From Polaribacter pectinis (lineage in GTDB: Bacteria > Bacteroidota > Bacteroidia > Flavobacteriales > Flavobacteriaceae), in the NCBI RefSeq assembly GCF_014352875.1, contig NZ_CP060695.1:465501-529500 (forward strand): a DNA stretch of 64,000 nt, written 5' to 3'. The notes beneath the pieces were generated by a model. That model was not told where the DNA came from. It made no database searches and saw only the letters and a list, made by a program, of their open reading frames with translations. Made by a program: the position numbers and the translations under genes. Shown one piece after another: positions 10,272 to 19,535 of the stretch (position 1 is the first letter of the stretch; the number at the start of each line of letters is the position of its first letter).

Positions 10272-11159
10272 TTGGATTCTAATTCACAAAATACCATCAA
10301 TCTTAATAAATACATCAGTTCTTCAGGGATTTGTTCTCGAAGAGAAGCAGAAAAATTTATTAAAGAAGGCAGAGTTACCATCAATGGAAAACCTACGCAA
10401 TTAGGAAATAGAGTTGCCAAAAAAGATGTTGTAAAATTAGACGGACGGTTAGTAACTCCAAAAAACGTAACGCTTTATATTGCCTTAAACAAACCTGTTG
10501 GAATCGTTTCTACGACTGATGATAGAGAGCCAAATAACATCGTAAAACACATTAATTATCCAGAAAGATTATTTCCAATTGGACGATTAGATAAACCTTC
10601 TGAAGGTTTAATTTTTCTTACAAATGATGGTGATATTGTCAATAAAATTTTACGAGCAGGAAACAATCACGAGAAAGAATATTTTGTTTCAGTAAACAAA
10701 TCAATCACACCAGATTTTATAGAAAAAATGGGAAATGGAATCCCTATTTTAGGCACTGTTACTCAAAATTGTTTGGTAGAAAAAGTAAGCGATAAAATTT
10801 TCAAAATCGTTTTAACACAAGGTTTAAATCGCCAAATTCGTAGAATGTGCGAATATTTAGATTATGAAGTAACCAAGTTAAAACGAACCCGAATCATGAA
10901 TGTCGAGTTGGGCTATTTACAATCTGGAGATTGGCGTGAGTTAACGGATGAAGAGATGAAAGAAATCAATAAAATGATTTCCACATCCTCTAAAACCGAA
11001 GAAGCATCAAAAGTTAAAACTGCTCCAAAAACATCTAGACCTAAGCGAAAATTAGCACCTTCAAAAAACGATTTCAATAAAAAAAGTGCTTCATTTAGAA
11101 AATCTTCACCAAAAAACAAGAGAAATAATTCGAGTTCTACTAAAAAGAAACGTTGGTAA
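10272..11159 (+). CDS. rluF: 23S rRNA pseudouridine synthase, RluF-like
   Basis: This is a 295-residue enzyme that isomerises uridine in 23S rRNA (RluF modifies U2604 in E. coli). It has an N-terminal S4 RNA-binding domain ([20 protein letters not shown]) and a catalytic domain with Asp107 in [10 protein letters not shown]. Residues ~235-295 form a Lys/Ser-rich basic tail. No in-frame ATG lies before the S4 domain, so TTG at the first base is taken as the start. A dispersed hairpin repeat begins 3 bases after the stop. RluF is preferred over RluB/RluE because of the ICSRREA and GIPILG segments; this is moderately sure. Confidence 0.85.
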   Translation: MDSNSQNTINLNKYISSSGICSRREAEKFIKEGRVTINGKPTQLGNRVAKKDVVKLDGRLVTPKNVTLYIALNKPVGIVSTTDDREPNNIVKHINYPERLFPIGRLDKPSEGLIFLTNDGDIVNKILRAGNNHEKEYFVSVNKSITPDFIEKMGNGIPILGTVTQNCLVEKVSDKIFKIVLTQGLNRQIRRMCEYLDYEVTKLKRTRIMNVELGYLQSGDWRELTDEEMKEINKMISTSSKTEEASKVKTAPKTSRPKRKLAPSKNDFNKKSASFRKSSPKNKRNNSSSTKKKRW

Positions 11160-11161
11160 AA

Positions 11162-11255
11162 TTTTTTGGGCGTTCCCTTTCAGGTCAGGCTTTTCGTTGC
11201 AATCTTTTTTATTTAAATAAATAAAAAAGGATTTCCACTACAATCCTTAACGCGC
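11162..11255 (+). repeat. Dispersed ~90-bp hairpin repeat, copy 1
   Basis: This starts TTTTTGGGCGTTCCC and ends CCTTAACGCGCTT. Inside it, AATCTTTTTTATTT and its near-complement AAATAAAAAAGGATT can form a hairpin. A second copy in the opposite orientation lies at 63155-63244, sharing GGGCGTTC, GGCTTTTCG, CAATCTTTT, AAAGGATTTCCACT, CAATCC and TAACGCGCT in the same order. It lies in intergenic DNA directly after rluF. Confidence 0.8.
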
Positions 11256-11334
11256 TTATTTGCCAACAAAATCAATATTTTAACTTTTGGTTTTATATAA
11301 CAGTTCATTTTATTTATCAATTCTTAAATAATAG

Positions 11335-11342
11335 TATCTTTG
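11335..11342 (+). promoter_or_regulatory. -7 promoter element of tgt
   Basis: TATCTTTG fits TAnnTTTG and lies only 6 bases before the tgt ATG, so the message would have almost no leader. No TTG is found at the expected -33 distance. Confidence 0.4.
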
Positions 11343-11348
11343 CCACCA

Positions 11349-12479
11349 ATGAAATTTGACTTAAAAATTACCGACCCAAAAAGTAAAGCAAGAGCAGGAA
11401 CAATTACTACAGATCATGGAGAAATTGAAACGCCAATCTTTATGCCTGTGGGAACTGTTGGAACTGTAAAAGGAGTTCATCAAACAGAACTTAAAAATGA
11501 GATAAACCCTGATATTATTTTAGGAAATACCTATCACCTTTTTTTAAGACCAGGAATGGAAATATTAGAAAAAGCTGGTGGTTTACACAAGTTTATGAAC
11601 TGGGATCGTAATATCCTTACAGATTCTGGGGGTTACCAAGTATATTCACTTTCTGGAAGAAGAAAAATTAACGAAGAAGGCGTAAAATTTAAGAGCCATA
11701 TAGATGGTTCTATGCACTTTTTTACACCTGAAAACGTTATGGAAACGCAACGTACAATTGGTGCCGATATTATTATGGCGTTTGACGAATGTACACCTTA
11801 TCCTTGTGATTATAATTACGCAAAGCGTTCTATGCACATGACACATAGATGGTTGGACAGATGCATAAATCATTTAGAAAAACTGCCTTTTAAATATGGT
11901 TATGAACAAACGTTTATGCCAATTGTTCAAGGAAGTACGTATAAAGATTTAAGAAGACAATCTGCAGAATATATAGCAAATTCTGGTCAGCAAGCAAATG
12001 CAATTGGCGGACTTTCTGTTGGGGAACCAGCAGAAGAATTATATGCAATGACAGAAGTTGTTTGTGAAGTGTTACCAGAAGACAAGCCACGTTATTTAAT
12101 GGGAGTTGGAACACCAATAAATATTTTAGAAAATATTGCTTTAGGTATAGATATGTTCGATTGTGTAATGCCAACAAGAAACGCAAGAAACGGAATGTTG
12201 TTTACAGCACATGGTTCTATCAACATAAAAAATAAAAAGTGGGAAGATGATTTTTCTCCAATAGACGACATGGGAATTACTTGGGTAGATACTATGTATT
12301 CCAAAGCGTATTTACGTCATCTTTTTGCTGCAAAAGAAATGTTAGGAAAACAAATTGCGTCGATTCATAACCTTGGTTTTTATGTTTGGTTAACAAGAGA
12401 AGCAAGAAAACACATTTTAGCTGGAGATTTTAGAGAATGGAAAGATAAAATGGTAAAACAAATGGACAAACGTTTATAG
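11349..12479 (+). CDS. tgt: tRNA-guanine transglycosylase
   Basis: This 376-residue TIM-barrel enzyme exchanges guanine-34 for a queuosine precursor in GUN tRNAs. ATG giving MKFDLKITDPKSKARAG is chosen. The segments ILTDSGGYQVYSLS, IIMAFDECTPYP (catalytic Asp) and IDMFDCVMPTRNARNG (nucleophile Asp region) are present. The usual zinc site C-x-C-x2-C...H is not: the aligned stretch reads DDMGITWVDTMYSKAYLRHL, with no Cys, though the later His (SIHNLGFY) remains. I believe related flavobacterial Tgt proteins share this, but cannot check. It is followed 47 bases later by an LptF/G permease gene. Confidence 0.94.
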   Translation: MKFDLKITDPKSKARAGTITTDHGEIETPIFMPVGTVGTVKGVHQTELKNEINPDIILGNTYHLFLRPGMEILEKAGGLHKFMNWDRNILTDSGGYQVYSLSGRRKINEEGVKFKSHIDGSMHFFTPENVMETQRTIGADIIMAFDECTPYPCDYNYAKRSMHMTHRWLDRCINHLEKLPFKYGYEQTFMPIVQGSTYKDLRRQSAEYIANSGQQANAIGGLSVGEPAEELYAMTEVVCEVLPEDKPRYLMGVGTPINILENIALGIDMFDCVMPTRNARNGMLFTAHGSINIKNKKWEDDFSPIDDMGITWVDTMYSKAYLRHLFAAKEMLGKQIASIHNLGFYVWLTREARKHILAGDFREWKDKMVKQMDKRL

Positions 12480-12526
12480 TTTTTAAAGTTTAATAAAATT
12501 TTTAATACAATAAAAAGGCTGCGCTT

Positions 12527-13618
12527 TTGAAAATAATAGATTGGTACATATTAAAAAGGTTTTTGGTAACATTTTTGTTCACCTTACTAATCTTGATTCC
12601 TATTGCCATTGCTATAGATATATCAGAAAAAATTGATAATTTTCTAGAACATGCAAATTTAGGTTTTTATCAAATTGTAGATGAATATTATACTAATTTT
12701 ATTATTTATTATGCCAATACTTTTATGCCTTTGGCATTATTTATTGCTGTAATTTTATTTACCTCTAAACTTTCTAATAATACCGAAATTATAGCAATAA
12801 CAAACGCTAAAGTTTCTTTTACACGATTTTTATATCCTTACTTTCTTGGAGCCACATTGATAACTGTTATTTCTCTAGTAATGAATCATTTTGTTGTGCC
12901 AAGCAGTAGTAAAGAGCGCAAAAAATTCGAAAAAGAATACATAAAAAATAGAGCGCAAAAAAATGAGTTAAAACATGTAAGTGATTTTAGTTTACAGTTA
13001 ACAGATAGCACTTATGTTTTTATAAGAAGTTTCGATACCGAAAGGAAAACAGGGTATGATTTTACATCTGAAGTTTATGATGGTTTAAAGCTGAAATCTA
13101 AATTAGCTTCTAGAACTATAACTTACAATGAAAAAGATTCTACTTTTAGTCTTACAGATTGGAGAGAACGTAAAATTTTTAAGAATAGAGATAGTATTTT
13201 TTCTGGAAATAAAATTGATACAGTTTTTAATTTTACACCAAGAGATTTAATCTATAAATCTGCTTTTGCTCAAGAAATGCCTTCAGGTGAACTCATTGAT
13301 TATATAAATATTTCTAAAAAAAGAGGTGTAAAAAACTTGAACGCTTATTTAGTAGAACTTTATAAAAGAACAAGCATGCCAATTGCTTCTTATATTTTAA
13401 CAATTATTGCAGTTGCTTTAGCTTTTAGAAAGAGAAGAGGAGGTACTGGAGTTAATTTGGCTTTAGGTATTGGTATTATGTTCTTATATGTTTTTTTAAT
13501 GAAAATAGCAGAAGTTTTGGGTGCTGTTGCTGGGGTAAACTCATTTATATATGTCTGGATTCCTAATATAGTATTTGGGTGTTTGGCAGTTTATCTGTAT
13601 TTAAATGCAAGAAAATAA
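12527..13618 (+). CDS. LptF/LptG (YjgP/YjgQ) family permease
   Basis: This is a 363-residue inner-membrane permease of the lipopolysaccharide export ABC transporter (LptB2FG), which extracts LPS and feeds the periplasmic bridge. The N-terminus MKIIDWYILKRFLVTFLFTL is diagnostic. Two N-terminal and about three C-terminal membrane helices flank a beta-rich periplasmic domain (~residues 125-260). A TTG start is used, as there is no ATG in frame nearby. The downstream exporter gene overlaps its last 14 bases, implying translational coupling. Whether it plays the LptF or LptG part cannot be told from this sequence. Confidence 0.9.
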   Translation: MKIIDWYILKRFLVTFLFTLLILIPIAIAIDISEKIDNFLEHANLGFYQIVDEYYTNFIIYYANTFMPLALFIAVILFTSKLSNNTEIIAITNAKVSFTRFLYPYFLGATLITVISLVMNHFVVPSSSKERKKFEKEYIKNRAQKNELKHVSDFSLQLTDSTYVFIRSFDTERKTGYDFTSEVYDGLKLKSKLASRTITYNEKDSTFSLTDWRERKIFKNRDSIFSGNKIDTVFNFTPRDLIYKSAFAQEMPSGELIDYINISKKRGVKNLNAYLVELYKRTSMPIASYILTIIAVALAFRKRRGGTGVNLALGIGIMFLYVFLMKIAEVLGAVAGVNSFIYVWIPNIVFGCLAVYLYLNARK

Positions 13619-14519
13619 GCTAAAAAATTACCTTTTACTTCACTTCATTGTTTTTATTTGGGGTTTCACTGCTATTTTAGGAGCATTAATAACCATTGAT
13701 GCTATTCCATTAGTTTGGTTTAGAATGTCTTTGGCTGTTGCTTTTTTAATTATTTATTTTATTATAAAAAATAAATCATTTAAAATTGACACTAAAGGAG
13801 TTGTAAAATTTTTTATAACAGGAATTATTATTGCGCTTCATTGGATTTTCTTTTTTAAAGCTATTAAAGTTTCTAACGTGTCAGTAGCATTAGTAACTAT
13901 GAGTACTGGTGCTTTTTTTACTTCTTTAATAGAACCTGTTTTTTTTAAGAGAAGAATTAAAACAATAGAAATATTTCTAGGATTACTTGTTATAGTTGGT
14001 TTATACATTATTTTTAATTTTGAAAGTCAATATAAATTAGGTGTAATTTACGCTTTAATTTCCTCATTTTTGGGAGCATTATTTGCAGTTTTAAATGGAC
14101 TTTTTATTAAAAAATATTCAGCAGATACTATTTCCTTATATCAGTTGTTTTTTGGAGCACTTTTTATCACTTTGTATCTTTTGTTTATAAATGGTTTTTC
14201 TAAAGAACTCTTTATGTTACAAATTTCAGATTGGGTTTATTTATTTGTTTTAAGTAGTATTTGTACAGCTTATGCTTTTATGGCTTCTGTAAAAATCATG
14301 AAATTTATTTCTCCATATACTGTAATGTTAACAGTAAATTTAGAACCAATTTATGCAATAATTTTAGCTTTATTTATTTTTGGCGATAAAGAAAAAATGA
14401 ACCCAGCCTTTTATTTAGGCGCTTTTATTGTGTTATTTGTGGTTTTATTAAACGGTATTATTAAAAACAAAGCTTTAATAAAAAAGAAATTTAAAGAAAA
14501 AACTGTTAGAAAAAAGTAG
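13605..14519 (+). CDS. EamA-family drug/metabolite transporter (DMT)
   Basis: This 304-residue protein has ten predicted membrane helices in two EamA repeats (residues ~8-140 and ~150-290), the layout of the DMT superfamily. The N-terminal FIVFIWGFTAILGALI and the LEPIYAIILALFIFGDKE segment near residue 250 are typical. Such proteins export amino acids or other metabolites, but the substrate here is unknown. Its start overlaps the permease gene by 14 bases, so it is probably translated from the same message. Confidence 0.88.
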   Translation: MQENKLKNYLLLHFIVFIWGFTAILGALITIDAIPLVWFRMSLAVAFLIIYFIIKNKSFKIDTKGVVKFFITGIIIALHWIFFFKAIKVSNVSVALVTMSTGAFFTSLIEPVFFKRRIKTIEIFLGLLVIVGLYIIFNFESQYKLGVIYALISSFLGALFAVLNGLFIKKYSADTISLYQLFFGALFITLYLLFINGFSKELFMLQISDWVYLFVLSSICTAYAFMASVKIMKFISPYTVMLTVNLEPIYAIILALFIFGDKEKMNPAFYLGAFIVLFVVLLNGIIKNKALIKKKFKEKTVRKK

Positions 14520-14526
14520 TTGCTTT

Positions 14527-14559
14527 TTGCCTTAAAAAACAAATTTTATAGTATGTTTG
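14527..14559 (+). promoter_or_regulatory. Promoter of accA
   Basis: TTG (14527-14529), a 22-base spacer and TATGTTTG (14552-14559) match the Bacteroidetes promoter pattern. It ends 22 bases before the accA ATG. Confidence 0.6.
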
Positions 14560-14581
14560 TTATTACAAACAACTACAAAAA

Positions 14582-15535
14582 ATGGAATATTTAGATTTTG
14601 AAATGCCCATTAAAGAACTTCAAGACCAACTTGAAAAATGTGAAATTATTGGGGAAGAAAGCGAAGTAGATGTTACTGCTACTTGTAAAAAAATAGAAAA
14701 AAAGCTAGAAAAAGCCAGAAAAGATATTTACAAAAACCTTACACCTTGGCAAAGAGTTCAATTGTCTAGACACCCAAATAGGCCTTATACTTTAGATTAT
14801 ATAAGAGCTATTTGCGGAGATACTTTTATGGAACTTCATGGAGATAGAAATGTAAAAGATGATAAAGCCATGATTGGTGGTTTGGGTAAAATTGGAGATC
14901 AATCTTTTATGTTTATTGGTCAACAAAAAGGATACAATACAAAAACTCGTCAGTTAAGAAACTTTGGGATGGCAAATCCTGAAGGTTATAGAAAAGCTTT
15001 ACGTTTAATGAAAATGGCAGAAAAATTTAGAATTCCTGTTGTTACTTTATTAGATACACCTGGTGCATATCCTGGTTTAGAAGCAGAAGAACGTGGACAA
15101 GGAGAAGCAATTGCAAGAAATATTTTTGAAATGACTCGCTTAAAAACACCTATAATTACAGTTGTAATTGGTGAAGGAGCTTCTGGTGGAGCTTTAGGAA
15201 TAGGAGTTGGAGATAGAGTTTATATGATGGAAAATACTTGGTATACCGTTATTTCTCCAGAATCTTGTTCTTCTATTTTATGGAGAAGTTGGGAGTTTAA
15301 AGAACAAGCTGCAGCCGCATTAAAATTAACTGGTACAGATATGAAAAAACTGAAGTTAATTGATGGAATTATACAAGAGCCAGTTGGTGGAGCACATTCT
15401 AATAGAGATGGAGCTTTTAAGGCTGTAGAAAATCAAATTATTGCTGCTTTTGATGAATTAAAAGATTTGTCTGATGCAGATTTAGTTTCAAAAAGAATGG
15501 ATAAGTACGCAGAAATGGGTGTTTATAAAGAGTAA
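14582..15535 (+). CDS. accA: Acetyl-CoA carboxylase carboxyltransferase subunit alpha
   Basis: This 317-residue subunit, with AccD, transfers CO2 from biotin carboxyl carrier protein to acetyl-CoA, making malonyl-CoA for fatty-acid synthesis. It starts [20 protein letters not shown], with the family's coiled N-terminal region. The crotonase-like core has [29 protein letters not shown] and [17 protein letters not shown], all family hallmarks. Length is normal. It has its own upstream promoter and a strong terminator. Confidence 0.96.
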   Translation: MEYLDFEMPIKELQDQLEKCEIIGEESEVDVTATCKKIEKKLEKARKDIYKNLTPWQRVQLSRHPNRPYTLDYIRAICGDTFMELHGDRNVKDDKAMIGGLGKIGDQSFMFIGQQKGYNTKTRQLRNFGMANPEGYRKALRLMKMAEKFRIPVVTLLDTPGAYPGLEAEERGQGEAIARNIFEMTRLKTPIITVVIGEGASGGALGIGVGDRVYMMENTWYTVISPESCSSILWRSWEFKEQAAAALKLTGTDMKKLKLIDGIIQEPVGGAHSNRDGAFKAVENQIIAAFDELKDLSDADLVSKRMDKYAEMGVYKE

Positions 15536-15557
15536 AAAAATAGCAATATTTATATAT

Positions 15558-15597
15558 AAAAAAAGCGAAATTCTGAAGAGAATTTCGCTTTTTTTAT
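15558..15597. terminator. Bidirectional terminator after accA
   Basis: Long arms AAAAAAAGCGAAATTCT (15558-15574) and AGAATTTCGCTTTTTTT (15579-15595) enclose a 4-base loop. It lies between accA and the converging TlpA-like gene and works in both directions. Confidence 0.88.
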
Positions 15598-15612
15598 ATG
15601 TGTAATTTAAAC

Positions 15613-16647
15613 CTATAATCCTAAAGATGTAAATAAAGTTTTTAATCTTGGGTCAGAAGGTCTTGGTGCATTTGCTTCAACTATATTACCTTGTGGATCA
15701 ACTAAAATAAACCTTGGAATTCCGTTTATTTGATAAGCTCTTTGAAAAGAATAATCTTGTCCAGACCATAATTGAACTCCAGACAATTCTTTTTCTTTCA
15801 CAAAATTTCTCCATTTTTTTTCTGCTGCTTCCCAAGAATTTCCGTTCCTTCTAGCTTCATCTGTAGAAATACTTATAAATTCTATATTTTTATTATGATA
15901 TTCTTTCTCTAATTTCTTTAAAGACGGAATTTCTCTAATACAAGGCCCACACCAAGTTGCCCAAACATCTATATAAACGTATTTACCTTTAAATGAATCC
16001 AGCGATTTTTTTCCACCACTAAAATCTACATATTCTTCAAATTTAGGAGAAGGTTTTCCTCTTCCCATTGTTAAATTATTCGAATATGTGCTTTCAAAAT
16101 AATTAACTAATTGTTTTGTTTGTTGGTTTGCCATTTCAACAATAGAACTATCAATATTTGCATAAGAATTTAATATGCTATCATATTCCCCTTTAATACT
16201 AGCTAATTTTTTGTCAAAAGCTTCCTTTTCTAAATTTAAAATTAATTGCGGATTTCCTAAATTTCTACTTTTATTTATTTGTGCAACAATAAAGTTAGTG
16301 TTAGAAGATCCTTCTCCAGAAATTTTAAGGTCAGACATAATATCATCTTTACTATCATCTGCATTTATAGATAGGTTAAAACCATTTTTTAAAAAAATAG
16401 GTACTCTTTTAGTTTGACTTGTTTGTAGTGTATAGATTTCTCCTTTATCTACATTTAAGGTGTCTTTAAAACTACCATCGTTATTTATTTTAATGGTTTT
16501 TAGTAAACCACTTCTTCCGAAAATACTAATAATAGAATCTTTATTATTATCAATTTTACCAGAAAGTGTTAAATAGTCTTTAGAGTGTTCTTTGGTACAA
16601 GAAAAAGCTACTAAAAGAGTTAAAAATATTAAGCTTAATTTTTTCAT
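15613..16647 (-). CDS. TlpA-like thiol:disulfide lipoprotein (DUF4369 + thioredoxin)
   Basis: This is a 344-residue periplasmic lipoprotein. A lipobox (LVAFSC, Cys at residue ~17) follows a short signal sequence. Residues ~25-110 resemble the DUF4369 domain common in Bacteroidetes thioredoxins. A helical linker follows. The C-terminal AhpC/TSA-like domain carries the redox site WATWCGPCIREIPSL and the cis-Pro region INGIPRFILVDPQG. It probably reduces or isomerises disulfides in the envelope, with DsbD as electron source (inference). It lies 3 bases after the paralog upstream on the same strand, so the two form an operon. Confidence 0.88.
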   Translation of the reverse strand: MKKLSLIFLTLLVAFSCTKEHSKDYLTLSGKIDNNKDSIISIFGRSGLLKTIKINNDGSFKDTLNVDKGEIYTLQTSQTKRVPIFLKNGFNLSINADDSKDDIMSDLKISGEGSSNTNFIVAQINKSRNLGNPQLILNLEKEAFDKKLASIKGEYDSILNSYANIDSSIVEMANQQTKQLVNYFESTYSNNLTMGRGKPSPKFEEYVDFSGGKKSLDSFKGKYVYIDVWATWCGPCIREIPSLKKLEKEYHNKNIEFISISTDEARRNGNSWEAAEKKWRNFVKEKELSGVQLWSGQDYSFQRAYQINGIPRFILVDPQGNIVEANAPRPSDPRLKTLFTSLGL

Positions 16648-16650
16648 TTC

Positions 16651-17748
16651 TTATTTTAAATTTAATGTATTGAATAATTTTGTTAATTCAGGTTTTATTG
16701 GTGATGGAGCTTGTGCATCAATAATTTTACCTTTTGGATCTATTAGAATATATCTTGGTAAAGTTAAGATTTGATAATCTATTAAAAACTGTCTATCATT
16801 ACCTATAAAAAGATGGTTACCATTAAGATTATTTTTTTCAATAGCGTTTTTCCATTTTTGTTTTGCAAATGAAATTGTACCAGAACTGGCTTTATTATCT
16901 GCACAAAGCGTTATAAAACGGATGTTTTTATGAGCGTATTTTCCCTTAAAATCATTTAAGATTTTTGAGTTTTCTGTATACTCTTTTATCCAAGTTCCCC
17001 AAACTTCTATAAAAACATAATTTCCTTTAAAATCGTCTAAACTTACAAGTTTTCCATGTTGGTTTTCATAATTAGTAAATTTAGGAGATGGTACACCTTT
17101 TACTAATTTTTTTAAAACTTCTCTTTGATTTTTAAAACTAGCTTTTGTGGTTTTATATAAGTTTTGAATAAAGCCAATAGATTTTATATTTTGTTTTTTT
17201 GTAAGCTCTAATAAGTTAGGATTTATGTTTTGGTATAAACCATCTATACTGTCTAAACCAATTTTATATTCTTCTATTTTTTTGTTAAAACTCTCTTGGT
17301 CTAGTTGGTAAATACTTGTGTCAGAAGATCTACCTTGGTTTAAACCGTACATGTATTGAGCTAATAAATAAGTATTTTCAATAGCACCAATTCCGTTATA
17401 AGAAATAGATTCTGGAAAATTATTTAAATCTGCTGTAATGTTAAGGTTATCACCATTTTTTATGTAAATGGGAATTTGAGTCTTATTTATTTTAATTCCG
17501 TTTGTGGTAACTACACTAATTTTTAAAGTATCTAAAAAAGAACCATCTTCTCTTAAATCGATTCTTTGATTTATATGTTTACCTAAAAAAATAAAATAAT
17601 CTTCTTTACTATTTTTAATTGTACCAGAGATAATGGCATAGGATTTAGCTTCCGTTTTTACAGGACTCTTTTTCTCTTTAGCTCCTTCTTTTTTCTGACA
17701 CGAAAACAGAACAATTATAAAAGAAAGGATATACCAACTATTCTTCAT
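16651..17748 (-). CDS. TlpA-like lipoprotein paralog with degenerate active site
   Basis: This paralog of the adjacent thioredoxin lipoprotein has the same layout: signal with lipobox (IVLFSC), DUF4369-like domain, linker and thioredoxin-fold domain. The start is set at MKNSWYILSFIIVLFSCQ, because the frame's upstream extension is not signal-like. The redox motif reads WGTWIKEYTENS where its partner has WATWCGPCIREI, so both active-site cysteines are lost. The cis-Pro region (LTLPRYILIDPKG) is kept. Redox catalysis is unlikely; a binding or chaperone role is possible. The two genes are 3 bases apart, pointing to tandem duplication and divergence. Confidence 0.85.
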   Translation of the reverse strand: MKNSWYILSFIIVLFSCQKKEGAKEKKSPVKTEAKSYAIISGTIKNSKEDYFIFLGKHINQRIDLREDGSFLDTLKISVVTTNGIKINKTQIPIYIKNGDNLNITADLNNFPESISYNGIGAIENTYLLAQYMYGLNQGRSSDTSIYQLDQESFNKKIEEYKIGLDSIDGLYQNINPNLLELTKKQNIKSIGFIQNLYKTTKASFKNQREVLKKLVKGVPSPKFTNYENQHGKLVSLDDFKGNYVFIEVWGTWIKEYTENSKILNDFKGKYAHKNIRFITLCADNKASSGTISFAKQKWKNAIEKNNLNGNHLFIGNDRQFLIDYQILTLPRYILIDPKGKIIDAQAPSPIKPELTKLFNTLNLK

Positions 17749-17864
17749 TTTTATGAATTTGATTTTAAGCCTACAAATATAGAACATTAAATTGCAAAAA
17801 ATAGTTAAATTCATTTGCATATACAGAAGCGAATTTGCACTTTTGACAACCAATCAAACAACAA

Positions 17865-19373
17865 ATGAGCACATTTCATTACATAGATAATTCGGCTTTA
17901 GATTTATCTAAAATTCAAGAAATTATCTCTTTAGATAAAAAAATAGCATTGTCAGATTCTGCAATTCAGAAAATTGAAAAATGCAGAGCTTTTTTAGATG
18001 AAAAAACGAAATCGATTTCGAAGCCTATTTACGGAATTAATACAGGTTTTGGTGCACTTTATAATGTGAAGATTAAAGGTGAAAATTTACAAAAACTACA
18101 AGAGAATTTAGTAATGAGTCATGCTTGTGGAACTGGTGATGAAGTGCCAAAAGAGATTGTAAAGCTTATGATTTTGTTTAAAATACAAGCATTAAGTTAT
18201 GGGCATTCTGGTGTGCAATTGGCAACTGTAAACAGATTGATAGACTTTTATAATAATGATATTATTCCTGTTGTTTTTACCCAAGGTTCTTTGGGTGCTT
18301 CTGGAGATCTATCGCCTTTGGCACATTTATCTTTACCATTAATTGGTTTAGGAAAAGTGTCTTATAAAGGAGAAATAATGGCATCAGAAAAATTATTAAA
18401 ACTTTTTTCTTGGAACAAAATAAATCTACAATCTAAAGAAGGTTTGGCTTTGTTAAATGGAACGCAGTTTATGTCTGCTTACGGAATTTACAATTTACTA
18501 AAAGCGCATAAACTATCTTACCTGTCAGACTTAATTGGTACCATTTCTTTAGAAGGTTTTGATGGTAGAATTGAGCCTTTTAATGAATTGATTCATTTTG
18601 CAAGGCCACATAATGGACAAATAAAAACAGCACAAAGAATTAAAGATTTTTTGGTGGAAAGTGAGTTGATTTCTCAAGAAAAACAGCATGTACAAGACCC
18701 ATATTCTTTTAGATGTATGCCACAAGTTCATGGAGCAACAAAAGACACCATAAGGTTTGTTACAAACACTTTTTTAACGGAAATAAATTCTGTTACAGAC
18801 AACCCTAATATTTTTGTAGATGAAGATGAGATTATTTCTGGAGGAAATTTTCATGGTCAACCTTTGGCTTTAGGACTAGATTTTTTAGCAATTGCGTTGT
18901 CAGAATTAGGAAACATTTCTGAAAGAAGAACTTACCAATTAGTTTCTGGACATAGACATTTACCTCCATTTTTGGTTACTAACCCTGGTTTAAACTCTGG
19001 GTTTATGATTCCACAATATACTGCAGCAAGTATTGTAAGTCAGAATAAGCAATATGCAACTCCTGCAAGTGTAGATTCTATAGAATCTAGTAACGGACAA
19101 GAAGATCATGTTTCTATGGGCGCAAATGCAGCTACAAAATGTAAAAAAATAGTAGATAATTTACAGACTATTTTAGCTATTGAATTGTTTACAGCCTCAC
19201 AAGCATTAAGTTTTGGAAACGGAAAAAGTTCTCCATTTTTAGAATCTATAATAACAATGTTTAGACAAGAAGTTTCTATTGTAGAAGAAGACAGAGTAAT
19301 GCATACTGATATTATGAACGCTTCTGAATTTATTACATCTTTAGAAATTGATAGTTTAGAGTTGTTTGGGTAG
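17865..19373 (+). CDS. hutH: Histidine ammonia-lyase
   Basis: This 502-residue lyase deaminates L-histidine to urocanate, the first step of histidine breakdown. The MIO prosthetic group is formed from Ala145-Ser146-Gly147 in GSLGASGDLSPLAHL. The Tyr-bearing YGINTGFG loop, the QDPYSFRCMPQVHGA segment and SIESSNGQEDHVSMGA are also present. Length is typical. No other hut gene (hutU, hutI) lies in the neighbourhood, so the pathway genes must be elsewhere. Tyrosine ammonia-lyase is possible in this superfamily, but the motif set favours histidine. Confidence 0.93.
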   Translation: MSTFHYIDNSALDLSKIQEIISLDKKIALSDSAIQKIEKCRAFLDEKTKSISKPIYGINTGFGALYNVKIKGENLQKLQENLVMSHACGTGDEVPKEIVKLMILFKIQALSYGHSGVQLATVNRLIDFYNNDIIPVVFTQGSLGASGDLSPLAHLSLPLIGLGKVSYKGEIMASEKLLKLFSWNKINLQSKEGLALLNGTQFMSAYGIYNLLKAHKLSYLSDLIGTISLEGFDGRIEPFNELIHFARPHNGQIKTAQRIKDFLVESELISQEKQHVQDPYSFRCMPQVHGATKDTIRFVTNTFLTEINSVTDNPNIFVDEDEIISGGNFHGQPLALGLDFLAIALSELGNISERRTYQLVSGHRHLPPFLVTNPGLNSGFMIPQYTAASIVSQNKQYATPASVDSIESSNGQEDHVSMGANAATKCKKIVDNLQTILAIELFTASQALSFGNGKSSPFLESIITMFRQEVSIVEEDRVMHTDIMNASEFITSLEIDSLELFG

Positions 19374-19483
19374 GTTTGTTAATGTTAGCGCGTTAATTCA
19401 ACTTTATAATGTTTTATAAGCGTCGTTAGCCAAGTTCGTTTTTTTTAAGTAGAAAAAAATTAGTGAAATTACCATTTTATAAA

Positions 19484-19513
19484 AAAAGCCCAAATGTAAA
19501 TTTGAGCTTTTTA
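19484..19513. terminator. Bidirectional terminator between hutH and the SUMF1-like gene
   Basis: AAAAGCCCAAAT and ATTTGAGCTTTT form a stem with one mismatch, flanked by A-runs and T-runs. It sits between converging genes. Confidence 0.65.
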
Positions 19514-19535
19514 TTAATTAATGTTTTTTAGTTTT

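Noticed and set aside
19381..19420. Third copy of the ~90-bp dispersed repeat near AGCGCGTTA
   Set aside because: Only a nine-base end is shared; the rest of the element is absent.
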